From assembly GCA_028679035.1 (NCBI GenBank), contig JAJRCL010000210.1, positions 1 through 21,908 of the forward strand: a DNA stretch of 21,908 nt. Direction: 5' to 3'. Shown here piece by piece: positions 13,766 to 20,635 of the stretch. The stretch comes from Methanomicrobiales archaeon (GTDB lineage Archaea; Halobacteriota; Methanomicrobia; Methanomicrobiales; JACTUA01). Both the position numbers and the translations under genes were made by a program. The notes under the pieces were generated by a model, which searched no databases, was not told the origin of the DNA, and saw only the letters and a program-made list of their open reading frames with translations. Position 1 is the stretch's first letter, and each line of letters opens with the position of its first letter.

Positions 13766-13830
13766 ACCCTCGAGAGGCAAACGCCCCACAGGCTTTCCAG
13801 GCCTGCGCCTTACCGCTAGACTACCTCAGC
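13747..13830 (-). tRNA. tRNA-Ser (anticodon GGA)
   Basis: A complete 84-nt class II tRNA on the minus strand: acceptor GCTGAGG/CCTCAGC, anticodon stem CAGGC/GCCTG with loop CTGGAAA (anticodon GGA), a long variable arm (GGGGCG...CGCCTC type region), T-arm GAGGG-TTCAATT-CCCTC, discriminator G as required for serine. No CCA encoded. A weak TATA element (CATTAAAG on the minus strand, near 13860) lies upstream. The 3' end overlaps the last 19 bp of the methyltransferase gene. Confidence 0.95.
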
Positions 13831-13881
13831 AAAATGTCCCAGAGTATTAGGTTCCCTGTTTCTTTAATGCTACGGTACAGG

Positions 13882-14799
13882 TCACTGCGTCGGAGATTGG
13901 ATCTTGGAGCGTTTCTTCCATGCGCGCCGGTACGTGCCGGTACGCATGAGAACAACCCGCGGGGCAATCACCAGGCCATTCTGCCCGGGAATCACCGATG
14001 CCGAAGAGATGAGTGCTTCACCGAGGCAGACCACGTCCCCGCTGCCCGTGACAACGAGGACGGTGTCTCCCTTACGGAATGATTCCATAGTAAGAATCCC
14101 AACGCCCGCGAGCACCGCACCATGGCACACGGCATCAACCGCAGTATCCCGGATAGTCACACGGGGAACTCCATGGACCGCCTCCTGCACCGGTACAATC
14201 ATGCTGCGTAAAGGAGCAGAAATTCCTTCCTGCGCCGCCTGTGCTGCGTCCCGCAATTCCTGCAGGGAATGGGCATCCTTTTCGGAAAATCCCCCGGAAC
14301 GCGTGCGTCGCAGTTCCTGCATGTGGGCGCCGCACCCGAGGGCAAGACCGACGTGATGACAGAGACTCCGGATATACGTTCCGGCATCACATTGCACGCG
14401 TATCAGGACATCCCGGTTGCAGATCTCCAGGACATCGATGATCGATATGGTACGGATGCGGAGTGTCCGTGCGACAGCACTTTTTTTCGGCGGACGCTGG
14501 TAGATCCTGCCCGTGAATTTTCCTACGATTTCCCGCACTTTCGCCGGATCCACATCGGCATGCAGCCGCATCATGCAGATATACTCTTTTTCCGTCGAAA
14601 GAAACAATGGAGCGAGGCGCACGGCAGGGCCCAACATGACCACGAGGACCCCCGATACACCCGGATCCAGGGTGCCGGCATGGCCAACCGGAAGGTCCAC
14701 GATCTCCCGCACCCACGCTGCAACCTGGTGACTCGTCGGACCCCGCGGTTTATCGATGACAACGATACCAGGGCTGCATACATCCCGGGGTTCCACCAT
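13882..14799 (-). CDS. truB: tRNA/rRNA pseudouridine synthase Cbf5 (TruB family)
   Basis: Archaeal Cbf5, which makes pseudouridine 55 in tRNA and, as the catalytic part of H/ACA ribonucleoproteins, guided pseudouridines in rRNA. The 305-residue protein has VIDKPRGPTSHQV, the catalytic motif GHAGTLDPGVSGVLVV (Asp near residue 45), KEYICMMRLH, GRIYQRPPKKSAV, CDAGTYIRSLCHHVG, and a C-terminal PUA domain (VDAVCHGAVLAGVGI to IAPRVVLMRTGTY). I chose the ATG at 14799, whose first base is the last base of the hemD stop; GGGGA lies six bases upstream of it. An ATG two codons earlier sits against that GGGGA and is less likely. The gene is coupled to hemD. Confidence 0.95.
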   Translation of the reverse strand: MVEPRDVCSPGIVVIDKPRGPTSHQVAAWVREIVDLPVGHAGTLDPGVSGVLVVMLGPAVRLAPLFLSTEKEYICMMRLHADVDPAKVREIVGKFTGRIYQRPPKKSAVARTLRIRTISIIDVLEICNRDVLIRVQCDAGTYIRSLCHHVGLALGCGAHMQELRRTRSGGFSEKDAHSLQELRDAAQAAQEGISAPLRSMIVPVQEAVHGVPRVTIRDTAVDAVCHGAVLAGVGILTMESFRKGDTVLVVTGSGDVVCLGEALISSASVIPGQNGLVIAPRVVLMRTGTYRRAWKKRSKIQSPTQ

Positions 14800-15509
14800 C
14801 AGCATTCCCCACTGTGCTGCGGGTGCAGATTTTTCCTCTCGATGAAGCGGTTCAGTGCTTCCAGGCTGCCGGCAAGGGAGCCATTTCCCACGACCGCCGG
14901 ATTCATGCCACTCTCCTGCATCATACGTGCAGTATTTTCACCAATAGCGATCAGGAGCAGGTCGCTGCGGTTCTCCCAGACCGCTTCCCTGAATGAGAGC
15001 GAACTCGTGAAGAGTACTGCATCCACACCTTCGAGCGGGAGTCTGTCATGGGTTGGCCGGAGCGAGTAACAGCGGATTTCGATTGCCTCCCCTCCCGCAT
15101 CCCGGATACTCTGAGCCAGGCCGTCATCGGGTACATCCGCCCGGGGGATTCCAATCCTTCGTCCCCGGACCCATTCTCCGAGATACGGAACAAGGTCGCG
15201 GGAATAGAACGAGGGAAGAATTTCAGCATGCACCCCTCCTTTCTCCAGCGCCGCTGCTGTCTGGGGACCGATAGCAATCAGACGGGGATGTTTCTTCAGC
15301 CGGGGAGCTATTGCACGAGCTGTTATTGCGCTGGTAAAGAAAATCGCCTCAAAGGATTCTTTTTCCACGGCAACAATGAATTCCTCCACCTTTTCGCGGT
15401 GAAGAATAGCGGTAAGGGGAGAGACCGTCACGCAGGTGTGACCATAGCGGGCACAGAGCTCGCGGTCCCCTTCTTCCTTCCCCGGCACCCGGGTGATGGC
15501 AATTCTCAC
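14799..15509 (-). CDS. hemD: Uroporphyrinogen-III synthase
   Basis: HemD cyclises and inverts ring D of hydroxymethylbilane to give uroporphyrinogen III, precursor of sirohaem, cobamides and coenzyme F430. The 236-residue protein shows the weakly conserved family blocks: VRIAITRVPGKEEG at the start, FEAIFFTSAITARAIAP, LIAIGPQTAAALEKGG, the linker IGIPRADVPDDGLAQSIRDA, VDAVLFTSSLSFREAV and LLIAIGENTARMMQESG. I chose the GTG at 15509, which has GGAG nine bases upstream; the frame stays open to 15560 without added similarity. The stop overlaps the cbf5 ATG by one base. No other tetrapyrrole gene is in the window. Confidence 0.9.
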   Translation of the reverse strand: MRIAITRVPGKEEGDRELCARYGHTCVTVSPLTAILHREKVEEFIVAVEKESFEAIFFTSAITARAIAPRLKKHPRLIAIGPQTAAALEKGGVHAEILPSFYSRDLVPYLGEWVRGRRIGIPRADVPDDGLAQSIRDAGGEAIEIRCYSLRPTHDRLPLEGVDAVLFTSSLSFREAVWENRSDLLLIAIGENTARMMQESGMNPAVVGNGSLAGSLEALNRFIERKNLHPQHSGEC

Positions 15510-15750
15510 CGTGCAGCACTCCCATATCCCAATAGCATATTCCGTATCAGATCTGGACACGCAGGAGATATACTCTTGGCTGGCTTCGAAACACAGGATC
15601 AGCTCATTTCCTCAGGCTCCGACGTTTCCCAATTGCCGGAGTGTCCACGCGCATGCAGCTCCTCGTGCAGGATAAGGGAGAGATCTGCAATGTCAGGCAA
15701 TCAAATCGCATTTTATATCCATCCTCCCTTGGATAGCTACTGGACAACAG
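15510..15750. other. Divergent region between hemD and TctA-like gene, with short minus-strand frames
   Basis: A 241-bp gap. TTTTATATCC near 15711-15720 reads as a TATA box for the plus-strand gene at 15751 and, as GGATATAAAA, as a very good TATA box for the minus strand. From the latter a transcript starting near 15688 would have a leader of about 180 nt before hemD. That leader contains a 16-codon frame (15654-15604, MRVDTPAIGKRRSLRK) with GAGGAG four bases before its ATG. It also has an overlapping 33-codon frame (15700-15599) in another phase with protein-like composition (DLSLILHEELHARGHSGNW) but only a TTG start. I cannot establish either as a gene. Confidence 0.3.
15711..15720 (+). promoter_or_regulatory. 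TATA box of the TctA-like gene
   Basis: TTTTATATCC is centred about 36 bp before the ATG at 15751, predicting a leader of about 10 nt. The same bases form a TATA box on the minus strand directed to hemD. Confidence 0.5.
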
Positions 15751-16962
15751 ATGCTTGCAGTCCTTGCAGGAACTCTCGCCGGTGTTGCGCTCGGAACCAT
15801 CAGCGGTCTCGTACCCGGACTGCACGCGAACACGCTGGCGGGTGTGCTCCTCGCCTTTGACAGCGCATTGCTGCCGGTGTTTGGCCCTGAAATACTCGCA
15901 GCGGTGCTTTTTGGCGCTTTGATCACTCACAGCTTCCTGGACATTATTCCGGGAACGTTCCTCGGCGTTCCCAGTGCCGATACGCCTCTTGCAATCCTCC
16001 CTGCCCACCGCCTCTGCATGGCAGGGCTCGGGCAGGAGGCGGTGCGACTCTCTGTCCTGGGATCCGCAATGGGCGTCGTAATCGGGGTGCCAGCAGCGAT
16101 TCTGGCCCTCTATCTGATGCCCGCACTGCAGCCGGGTATCGACTGGGGAATCGGCATACTGGTCATCGCAGTCGCAGGGTACCTTATCGTGACGTCCGAT
16201 GCACCAGGATGGTCGCTCTCGATATTTTCACTGTCCGGTCTCCTGGGGCTGTTTTGTTTCCGCTATTCGTACCTGTCCTGGAATACCCTCGGGGAAGGAT
16301 CAGTGCTTATGCCGCTTCTCTCCGGTTTATTTGGTATCGCGCTGCTCTCACGGGCCGGGGCAGGAAAATTTCCTGACCAGCGCTTCACGGGTACGGGCGT
16401 CAGTACCCGGCAGATTGTGCGCTCGACCACGGTCGGGAGTATCGCGGGTGGCCTCGTCGGGTGGCTCCCGGGGCTCTCCAATGCAACGGCAAACGCCGTT
16501 CTTACCCCGTTTATCGGGACTGAGAACCAGGAACGGTGTTTCATCGCTGCAACCGGCGCAGCGAACACCGCGAATGCACTTCTCGGCCTTGCTGCCTTTT
16601 ACGCACTGGAAAGAACAAGGAATGGAGTGATGGTCGCGATTTCGATGCAGGAAATACCTCCGTTCGGAACACTTCTGTTTGCCGGCTGTGTGGCGGCCTG
16701 CTGCGCGTACGGGATTGCTGTCGCCGTCGCCGGCAAGGCAGGAAAATTTAACGGCATCGACGTCAAAAACCTCAATATCGTCGTTATCGGGATTATCACG
16801 GCACTCAGCATCCTCCTGTGCGGACCCTTCGGCCTCCTGATTCTCTGCCTGGCAACAGCTATCGGATATGCCCCGGCACTGTTAAACCTGCACCGTGTTT
16901 CCTGCATGGGTGCGATCATGGTCCCTCTTATACTTTCTTCGTTTGGATTACTGTCATGGTAG
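15751..16962 (+). CDS. TctA-family (DUF112-like) membrane protein
   Basis: A 403-residue integral membrane protein with about ten hydrophobic helices, resembling the large membrane subunit of tripartite tricarboxylate transporters. It has the two glycine-rich signature segments expected from the internal duplication of that family: GTISGLVPGLHANTLAG (residues 15-31) and GGLVGWLPGLSNATANAV in the second half. Bacterial TctA works with TctB and a periplasmic binding protein TctC; neither is present here, as is usual for the archaeal branch, so the substrate and mode of transport are unknown. The ATG has no strong Shine-Dalgarno. Nop5 follows 48 bp downstream. Confidence 0.85.
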   Translation: MLAVLAGTLAGVALGTISGLVPGLHANTLAGVLLAFDSALLPVFGPEILAAVLFGALITHSFLDIIPGTFLGVPSADTPLAILPAHRLCMAGLGQEAVRLSVLGSAMGVVIGVPAAILALYLMPALQPGIDWGIGILVIAVAGYLIVTSDAPGWSLSIFSLSGLLGLFCFRYSYLSWNTLGEGSVLMPLLSGLFGIALLSRAGAGKFPDQRFTGTGVSTRQIVRSTTVGSIAGGLVGWLPGLSNATANAVLTPFIGTENQERCFIAATGAANTANALLGLAAFYALERTRNGVMVAISMQEIPPFGTLLFAGCVAACCAYGIAVAVAGKAGKFNGIDVKNLNIVVIGIITALSILLCGPFGLLILCLATAIGYAPALLNLHRVSCMGAIMVPLILSSFGLLSW

Positions 16963-17010
16963 GAGGCCTGAACCTTTTTGTCCTGATGGTCTGCATGCAG
17001 GTGGGGAACC

Positions 17011-17877
17011 GTGTACCGATACTGGTTTGGTGACATTGAAGACAGGGAAAGCAGATCCTGTGTACGCCTGAGTGGGGGAGAGACCGTATGGATTACACGT
17101 TTTTTCCAGGTTATCAGTAACACCATACCAATTCCTCCGGCGGAATGGGAGGATGCAGCACAAGCCGGCATTGTCCGCACAAGGGAAGAGTACCTTCATT
17201 ATCTCCGAAAAATCTGCATCTGCGGCACACAGGCACAGCTTGCAGAGCGCACGCAGCGTTCGGACCTCGTTCTCATTGAGATGGTTCGGGGGCTTGACGA
17301 GATAGACCGGGTCCTGAACCGGCTCCAGGAACGTGCGCACGACTGGTCCCTGTCGTTGAATCTCCACTATCCGCCCGGGACTGCTCCTGGCTGGGTTCAG
17401 GATGGAACTAATGCCGCATTCACCCGGCCGGGCAAAGCGCTTGAAATCCTCCAGAATGAGATCCAGCGCCTGCAGGAGGCCCGGAGATCGTTTGCGAAAG
17501 AAGTGAGGGCAATGGCTGAACAGGTGCTTCCCAACAGCAGCGTGCTGGTCGGGGGCCTCGTGGCAGCCCGACTGTTATCTGAGGCTGGCGATCTTCCGGC
17601 ACTCGCCAGAATGCCTGCGAGCACGCTGCAGGTCATCGGAGCCAGAAAAGCGCTCTTTTCCCACCTGCAGACCGGAACATCTTCGCCCCGCCATGGGATC
17701 ATATTTCAGGATAAAAAGATCCATAATGCACCCCGGCGGCAAAGGGGAAAAATGGCGAGGACCGTGGCGTGCGCTGTCGCGAGAGCGGTAAAACTGGACT
17801 TTTTCCGGGGCGAAATGGTACCGGAATTCCTGAGCGATGCCCGGGCGAGAATCGCAAAAGCACGGGGCGGGAAATGA
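17011..17877 (+). CDS. Nop5 (Nop56/58) C/D box ribonucleoprotein core protein
   Basis: Nop5 is the scaffold of archaeal C/D box RNPs, bridging L7Ae-bound guide RNA and fibrillarin for 2'-O-methylation. The 288-residue protein starts MYRYWFGDIEDRE (reduced N-terminal fibrillarin-binding domain), has a long coiled-coil middle (LNRLQERAHDWS to QRLQEARRSFAKEVRAMAEQ), and the Nop domain with QVIGARKALFSHLQTGTSSP then RHGIIFQDKKIHNAPRRQRG, ending basic. Some archaeal Nop5 proteins have about 400 residues; the shorter form is also known. The start is GTG with GGTGGGG just upstream. It overlaps fibrillarin by 4 bp, matching their joint function. Confidence 0.94.
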   Translation: MYRYWFGDIEDRESRSCVRLSGGETVWITRFFQVISNTIPIPPAEWEDAAQAGIVRTREEYLHYLRKICICGTQAQLAERTQRSDLVLIEMVRGLDEIDRVLNRLQERAHDWSLSLNLHYPPGTAPGWVQDGTNAAFTRPGKALEILQNEIQRLQEARRSFAKEVRAMAEQVLPNSSVLVGGLVAARLLSEAGDLPALARMPASTLQVIGARKALFSHLQTGTSSPRHGIIFQDKKIHNAPRRQRGKMARTVACAVARAVKLDFFRGEMVPEFLSDARARIAKARGGK

Positions 17878-18473
17878 TCTGGGCAGGGGAAATCCTTGTT
17901 TCACCCGGAAAGCCTGCGGCTGGAGAACGTGCTGTCAATGGCTGCCGGGTATGGGACCCGTCGAGAAGCAAACTTGCGGCCTTGTACCATCTCGGAGATG
18001 GACCGGATCTCATCGCAACAATGCGGGTGCTCTATCTTGGTGCTTCGTACGGCACAACGGTTTCCCACGTCGCTGACTATGTCGAAGTCGTTTACGCCGT
18101 TGATAGTGCTTCCCGCCCGATGCAGGACCTTCTCCGGCTGTGCTCTCATCGAAAGAATATTATCCCTCTTCTCGCCGATGCGGCACACCCGGAGCGATAT
18201 ATGGCACTGGTGGAAAAGGTGGATCTTGTGTATCAGGACATTGCCCAGCGGGACCAGGCAGGGATCGCGATAAAAAACCTGCATTTTCTCCGGCCCGGGT
18301 GCTCCTGTATCCTCATGCTGAAAACCCGCAGTATCGATGTCAAACGTCCGCCGGCAGAAATCTGCGCAGAAACTGTGCAATGGCTCAGTCCCTTTTTCCG
18401 TTCCGTCGCGACGACCTGGCTGTTACCGTACCATCAGGACCATGCAGCGATTGTCTGCGAAGGGCTCATATAA
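17874..18473 (+). CDS. flpA: Fibrillarin-like rRNA/tRNA 2'-O-methyltransferase
   Basis: The catalytic subunit of C/D box RNPs, using SAM to methylate ribose 2'-OH at guide-selected sites. The 199-residue protein has the family N-terminus (GERAVNGCRVWDPSRSKLAA), motif I VLYLGASYGTTVSHVAD, the acidic residue in VVYAVDSA, NIIPLLADAAHPERY, the VDLVYQDIAQRDQA block and LMLKTRSIDVKRPP. Compared with the usual sequence, a few residues are missing between SHVAD and VVYAVD, and the motif-I Ala-Ser is Ser-Tyr, so it is slightly compact but has the expected catalytic Lys and Asp positions. The ATG overlaps the nop5 stop (ATGA), giving translational coupling. Confidence 0.94.
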   Translation: MIWAGEILVSPGKPAAGERAVNGCRVWDPSRSKLAALYHLGDGPDLIATMRVLYLGASYGTTVSHVADYVEVVYAVDSASRPMQDLLRLCSHRKNIIPLLADAAHPERYMALVEKVDLVYQDIAQRDQAGIAIKNLHFLRPGCSCILMLKTRSIDVKRPPAEICAETVQWLSPFFRSVATTWLLPYHQDHAAIVCEGLI

Positions 18474-18495
18474 TAGATCTTCCCACAATCCGGCA

Positions 18496-19200
18496 ATGCG
18501 CCGGTATTTCTTCAACCCGTTCACCATGTTGTTGTTCCTCGCACTTGTGGTGCTCCTCATCGTCCTTGTGCCCCTGCTTCTCTTCGGTATCATCGGTACT
18601 GCTCTGGTCAAGCTTGGGTTTTCCGCCCTCCAGGTTCTCCTGATTCTTCTCCTTACGCTCATCGGCAGTTTCATCAATATTCCTCTGACTACAATTGAAA
18701 GCAGGCCTGAGATCATCGAATCCGACTATGCACCATTTTTCGGGATGCTGTACCGGATTCCGATCGTCACAACAACTACCGTGATCGCTATCAATGTCGG
18801 AGGAGCACTCATTCCCCTTGGTATTTCCCTGTACCTCATCGGCACGACGGCAATTATCCCGGAAAGCTGGGGAATGGTCATCCGCATCCTGATAGGTATA
18901 TTGGGAGTGACGATAGTCACAAAGCTGCTTTCACGCCCGGTGCGGGGACTTGGCATCGTAACACCGTTTTTCCTTCCCCCGATTGCTGCGTTGATTGTGG
19001 GACTCATTCTCGGCGCCGGACCGGGCATCGATGCGGCAATTATCGCGTACGTAAGCGGGACGATTGGTACACTAATCGGGGCAGACATCCTGAATCTCAA
19101 CCGTATCCGTGAGCTGGGAGCGCCCATGGTCAGTATTGGTGGTGCAGGAACCTTTGACGGCGTCTTTCTCACCGGTATCATCGCTGCATTCCTCGCCTGA
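18496..19200 (+). CDS. DUF1614 family membrane protein
   Basis: A 234-residue integral membrane protein with about seven to eight helices, function unknown. The start MRRYFFNPFTMLLFLALVVL gives a first helix; FGMLYRIPIV, INVGGALIPLGISLYLI, GADILNLNRIRELGAPMVSI and the terminal GGAGTFDGVFLTGIIAAFLA are characteristic of DUF1614. It begins 22 bp after fibrillarin and could be cotranscribed with the C/D box genes, but nothing suggests shared function. No strong Shine-Dalgarno is seen; the ATG is chosen because upstream codons lie in fibrillarin. Confidence 0.85.
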   Translation: MRRYFFNPFTMLLFLALVVLLIVLVPLLLFGIIGTALVKLGFSALQVLLILLLTLIGSFINIPLTTIESRPEIIESDYAPFFGMLYRIPIVTTTTVIAINVGGALIPLGISLYLIGTTAIIPESWGMVIRILIGILGVTIVTKLLSRPVRGLGIVTPFFLPPIAALIVGLILGAGPGIDAAIIAYVSGTIGTLIGADILNLNRIRELGAPMVSIGGAGTFDGVFLTGIIAAFLA

Positions 19201-19225
19201 TATCTGATATGGGGTGGGTATGGCA

Positions 19226-19242
19226 GGGGTTCATTCAACCCC
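19226..19242 (+). terminator. Hairpin after the DUF1614 gene
   Basis: GGGGTT-CATTC-AACCCC is a perfect 6-bp stem with a 5-nt loop 26 bp after the stop. It lacks a T-run, so it may be a 3'-end stabilising element rather than a true terminator. Nothing else is recognised in 19201-19332. Confidence 0.35.
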
Positions 19243-19318
19243 GATCCACGTTATCCGGACTTACGGCAGGAAAATCGTAGCAGGGTTATTGGGGATATCG
19301 ACATTGAGCAGAAATTCG

Positions 19319-19332
19319 AAAAAAAGAAAGAA
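19319..19332 (-). terminator. T-rich terminator of tRNA-Gln
   Basis: On the minus strand ATTCTTTCTTTTTTT begins at the tRNA-Gln 3' end, a typical archaeal tRNA terminator. Confidence 0.6.
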
Positions 19333-19405
19333 TAGCCCGGAGCAGATTCGAACTGCTGTCGCGGGATCCAGAGTCCCGCATGATTGACCGCTACACTACC
19401 GGGCT
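19333..19405 (-). tRNA. tRNA-Gln (anticodon CTG)
   Basis: A complete cloverleaf on the minus strand: acceptor AGCCCGG/CCGGGCT, anticodon stem CGGGA/TCCCG with loop CTCTGGA (anticodon CTG), T-arm GCAGT/AGCAG-type stem around TTCGAAT, discriminator A. No CCA encoded and no intron. AT-rich boxes lie upstream at 19419-19430 (GGAAATATATCC, slightly close) and near 19442. Confidence 0.94.
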
Positions 19406-19511
19406 GAAAATGCGCATAGGATATATTTCCCTGACCTCATTAACCTGACGATTTTCCGACGTTTTTCCCCTGTTTCTCGTGCAGTTTACCGTCAGAGTCC
19501 AGCCTTTCCGG

Positions 19512-20228
19512 TCACCAGCCCTTACACTTCTTGCAGATTTCGCACACTTCTTTCACTGGCTGGATTGTATCCCCGTTCTCACAAAAAGGCGGGATATCCG
19601 CGACATCCCGTTTGTAATAGATATGAGGCACGAGTGAAATGTGCGTATACGGTCCACAGGGGACTCCTATGGTATTAGCAATACTCTGCTGCAGGCGGGA
19701 GAGCGCATACATATTCGCTCCTGCTGCACTGAGCATATCATTAGAGCGGAACACCACCTTCATTTGCAGTGCCCCGTCCCGGACCAGGCACTGGACCAGC
19801 TGCAGGCAGGGACAGTCCGCAAGAGCCTCGTCAATCACCGGATTCCAGGTAATCGCGATTGCACGCCGGCTTGTAGGAGAAATACGCAGTTTATCGGCGA
19901 TATAGCGGATCTGGTCGATGTGGACATCCTGTCCGCCCGAGCACAGGCGCTCTCCCCAGTTGAACAGGCGTCCATGGTAGTCGTATTCAAACACAGATGA
20001 AGATCCGTTCAGGAGGTTCTCCGCATACCGGTCGAGAAATTTCCGCTGGAATCGGGACCTGCTGCTCGCCATCGGTTCTGCGAGAGGATTTTCCACCCGC
20101 ATCGCAATCTCATCCCCTTCCACGGTGGCCTCCCCATTCTCTGTATCCAGAATTTTTCCCTTCTCCAGCACCGCTTTTACCGCGAGCTCGTGGGCCCGGG
20201 CAAGCGTGGGTGCACGGATGATCCGCAT
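19512..20228 (-). CDS. thyA: Thymidylate synthase, methanogen type
   Basis: Converts dUMP to dTMP; in methanogens the one-carbon donor is thought to be a methanopterin derivative rather than folate. The 238-residue protein has the core thymidylate-synthase motifs: DCPCLQLVQCLVRDGALQMK with catalytic Cys141 after Pro140, VVFRSNDMLSAAGANMYAL with R161-S-N-D164 and N172, SRRAIAITWNP with the phosphate-binding Arg pair near 121-122, and HISLVPHIYY. It ends with CEICKKCKGW, a CxxCxxC cluster (229, 232, 235). I chose MRIIRAP as start: a TATA box about 28 bp upstream predicts a leaderless mRNA, and no Shine-Dalgarno is present. It stands alone; a palindrome abuts its promoter. Confidence 0.92.
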   Translation of the reverse strand: MRIIRAPTLARAHELAVKAVLEKGKILDTENGEATVEGDEIAMRVENPLAEPMASSRSRFQRKFLDRYAENLLNGSSSVFEYDYHGRLFNWGERLCSGGQDVHIDQIRYIADKLRISPTSRRAIAITWNPVIDEALADCPCLQLVQCLVRDGALQMKVVFRSNDMLSAAGANMYALSRLQQSIANTIGVPCGPYTHISLVPHIYYKRDVADIPPFCENGDTIQPVKEVCEICKKCKGW

Positions 20229-20250
20229 GGGAGGAATGTTGGGAAAGAGA

Positions 20251-20260
20251 GGATATAGTA
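20251..20260 (-). promoter_or_regulatory. TATA box of thyA
   Basis: On the minus strand TACTATATCC is centred about 28 bp before the thyA ATG, so transcription should begin at or within two bases of the start codon. Confidence 0.55.
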
Positions 20261-20262
20261 AT

Positions 20263-20280
20263 GTTGGAAATACTTCCAAC
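20263..20280. promoter_or_regulatory. Inverted repeat next to the thyA TATA box, candidate operator
   Basis: GTTGGAA-ATAC-TTCCAAC has perfect 7-bp arms and lies 2 bp upstream of the thyA TATA box, over the TFB-recognition position. Its core is GGAA-N4-TTCC. Placement suits a repressor or activator site; the factor is unknown. Confidence 0.45.
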
Positions 20281-20524
20281 CAGATCGCGACCGCAAGGGG
20301 AATGTCATGCTGAGATCCATGACGGGAATGAAACCGGTTCAGTGAGAACAAACATGGCCGGCAATGTCACGATCATAGGGATACACCTTTCTCCGGAAAT
20401 GCATGAGACGAACTATCAATTCAGTGTTTGAACGGATCTGAGAAGCTCGGTGGCCGGAGCCCGATATTACCGACGCATTTATCACGCGTTCTATGTTTTA
20501 TGGGATTTCTCTGCGCAACCACAA
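20281..20524. other. Intergenic stretch between thyA and the S-layer promoter
   Basis: I see no gene, tRNA or convincing C/D box guide RNA here. The frame upstream of the thyA ATG stays open to 20351 but lies upstream of the thyA promoter and lacks family similarity. Confidence 0.5.
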
Positions 20525-20563
20525 AAGATATATTAAGCGTTTCACAAATAGTGAATGTATATT
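20525..20563 (+). promoter_or_regulatory. S-layer gene promoter, two TATA boxes around a small inverted repeat
   Basis: AAGATATATTAAG (20525-20537) is a strong TATA box predicting a start near 20557; TGTATATTCC (20556-20565 region) is a second candidate predicting a start near 20585. Between them TTCAC-AAATA-GTGAA (20541-20555) is an inverted repeat. Leaders would be about 108 or 80 nt. Confidence 0.55.
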
Positions 20564-20592
20564 CCGTTAATCGGAGTATTGGGCACGGTGAA

Positions 20593-20621
20593 CAGGTATT
20601 CGACACATGTCGAATGTCCTG
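20593..20621 (+). repeat. Hairpin 1 in the S-layer mRNA leader
   Basis: Arms ATTCGACA (20598-20605) and TGTCGAAT (20608-20615) are perfect complements, extended outward by CAGG (20593-20596) and CCTG (20618-20621) across a small internal loop. As RNA it forms at least a 7-bp stem with a 4-nt loop; as DNA it is a near-perfect palindrome. Confidence 0.5.
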
Positions 20622-20635
20622 AGTTCGGTCGTGCT

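Noticed and set aside
13747..13830. tRNA-Ser as an integration site for a mobile element carrying the methyltransferase
   Set aside because: No integrase and no direct repeat of the tRNA 3' end were seen, and the methyltransferase is coupled to iorB, which argues for a resident gene.
14269..15860. Plus-strand open frames of 266 and 270 codons opposite cbf5 and hemD
   Set aside because: Antisense to conserved genes and without coding character.
19226..19242. GGGGTT-CATTC-AACCCC as the T-arm of a degenerate tRNA
   Set aside because: The loop does not match TTCRANY and no acceptor, D-arm or anticodon arm can be built around it.
20281..20524. Possible C/D box guide RNA in the thyA to S-layer gap
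   Set aside because: CTGA-like boxes occur, but no RTGATGA C box at suitable spacing was found.
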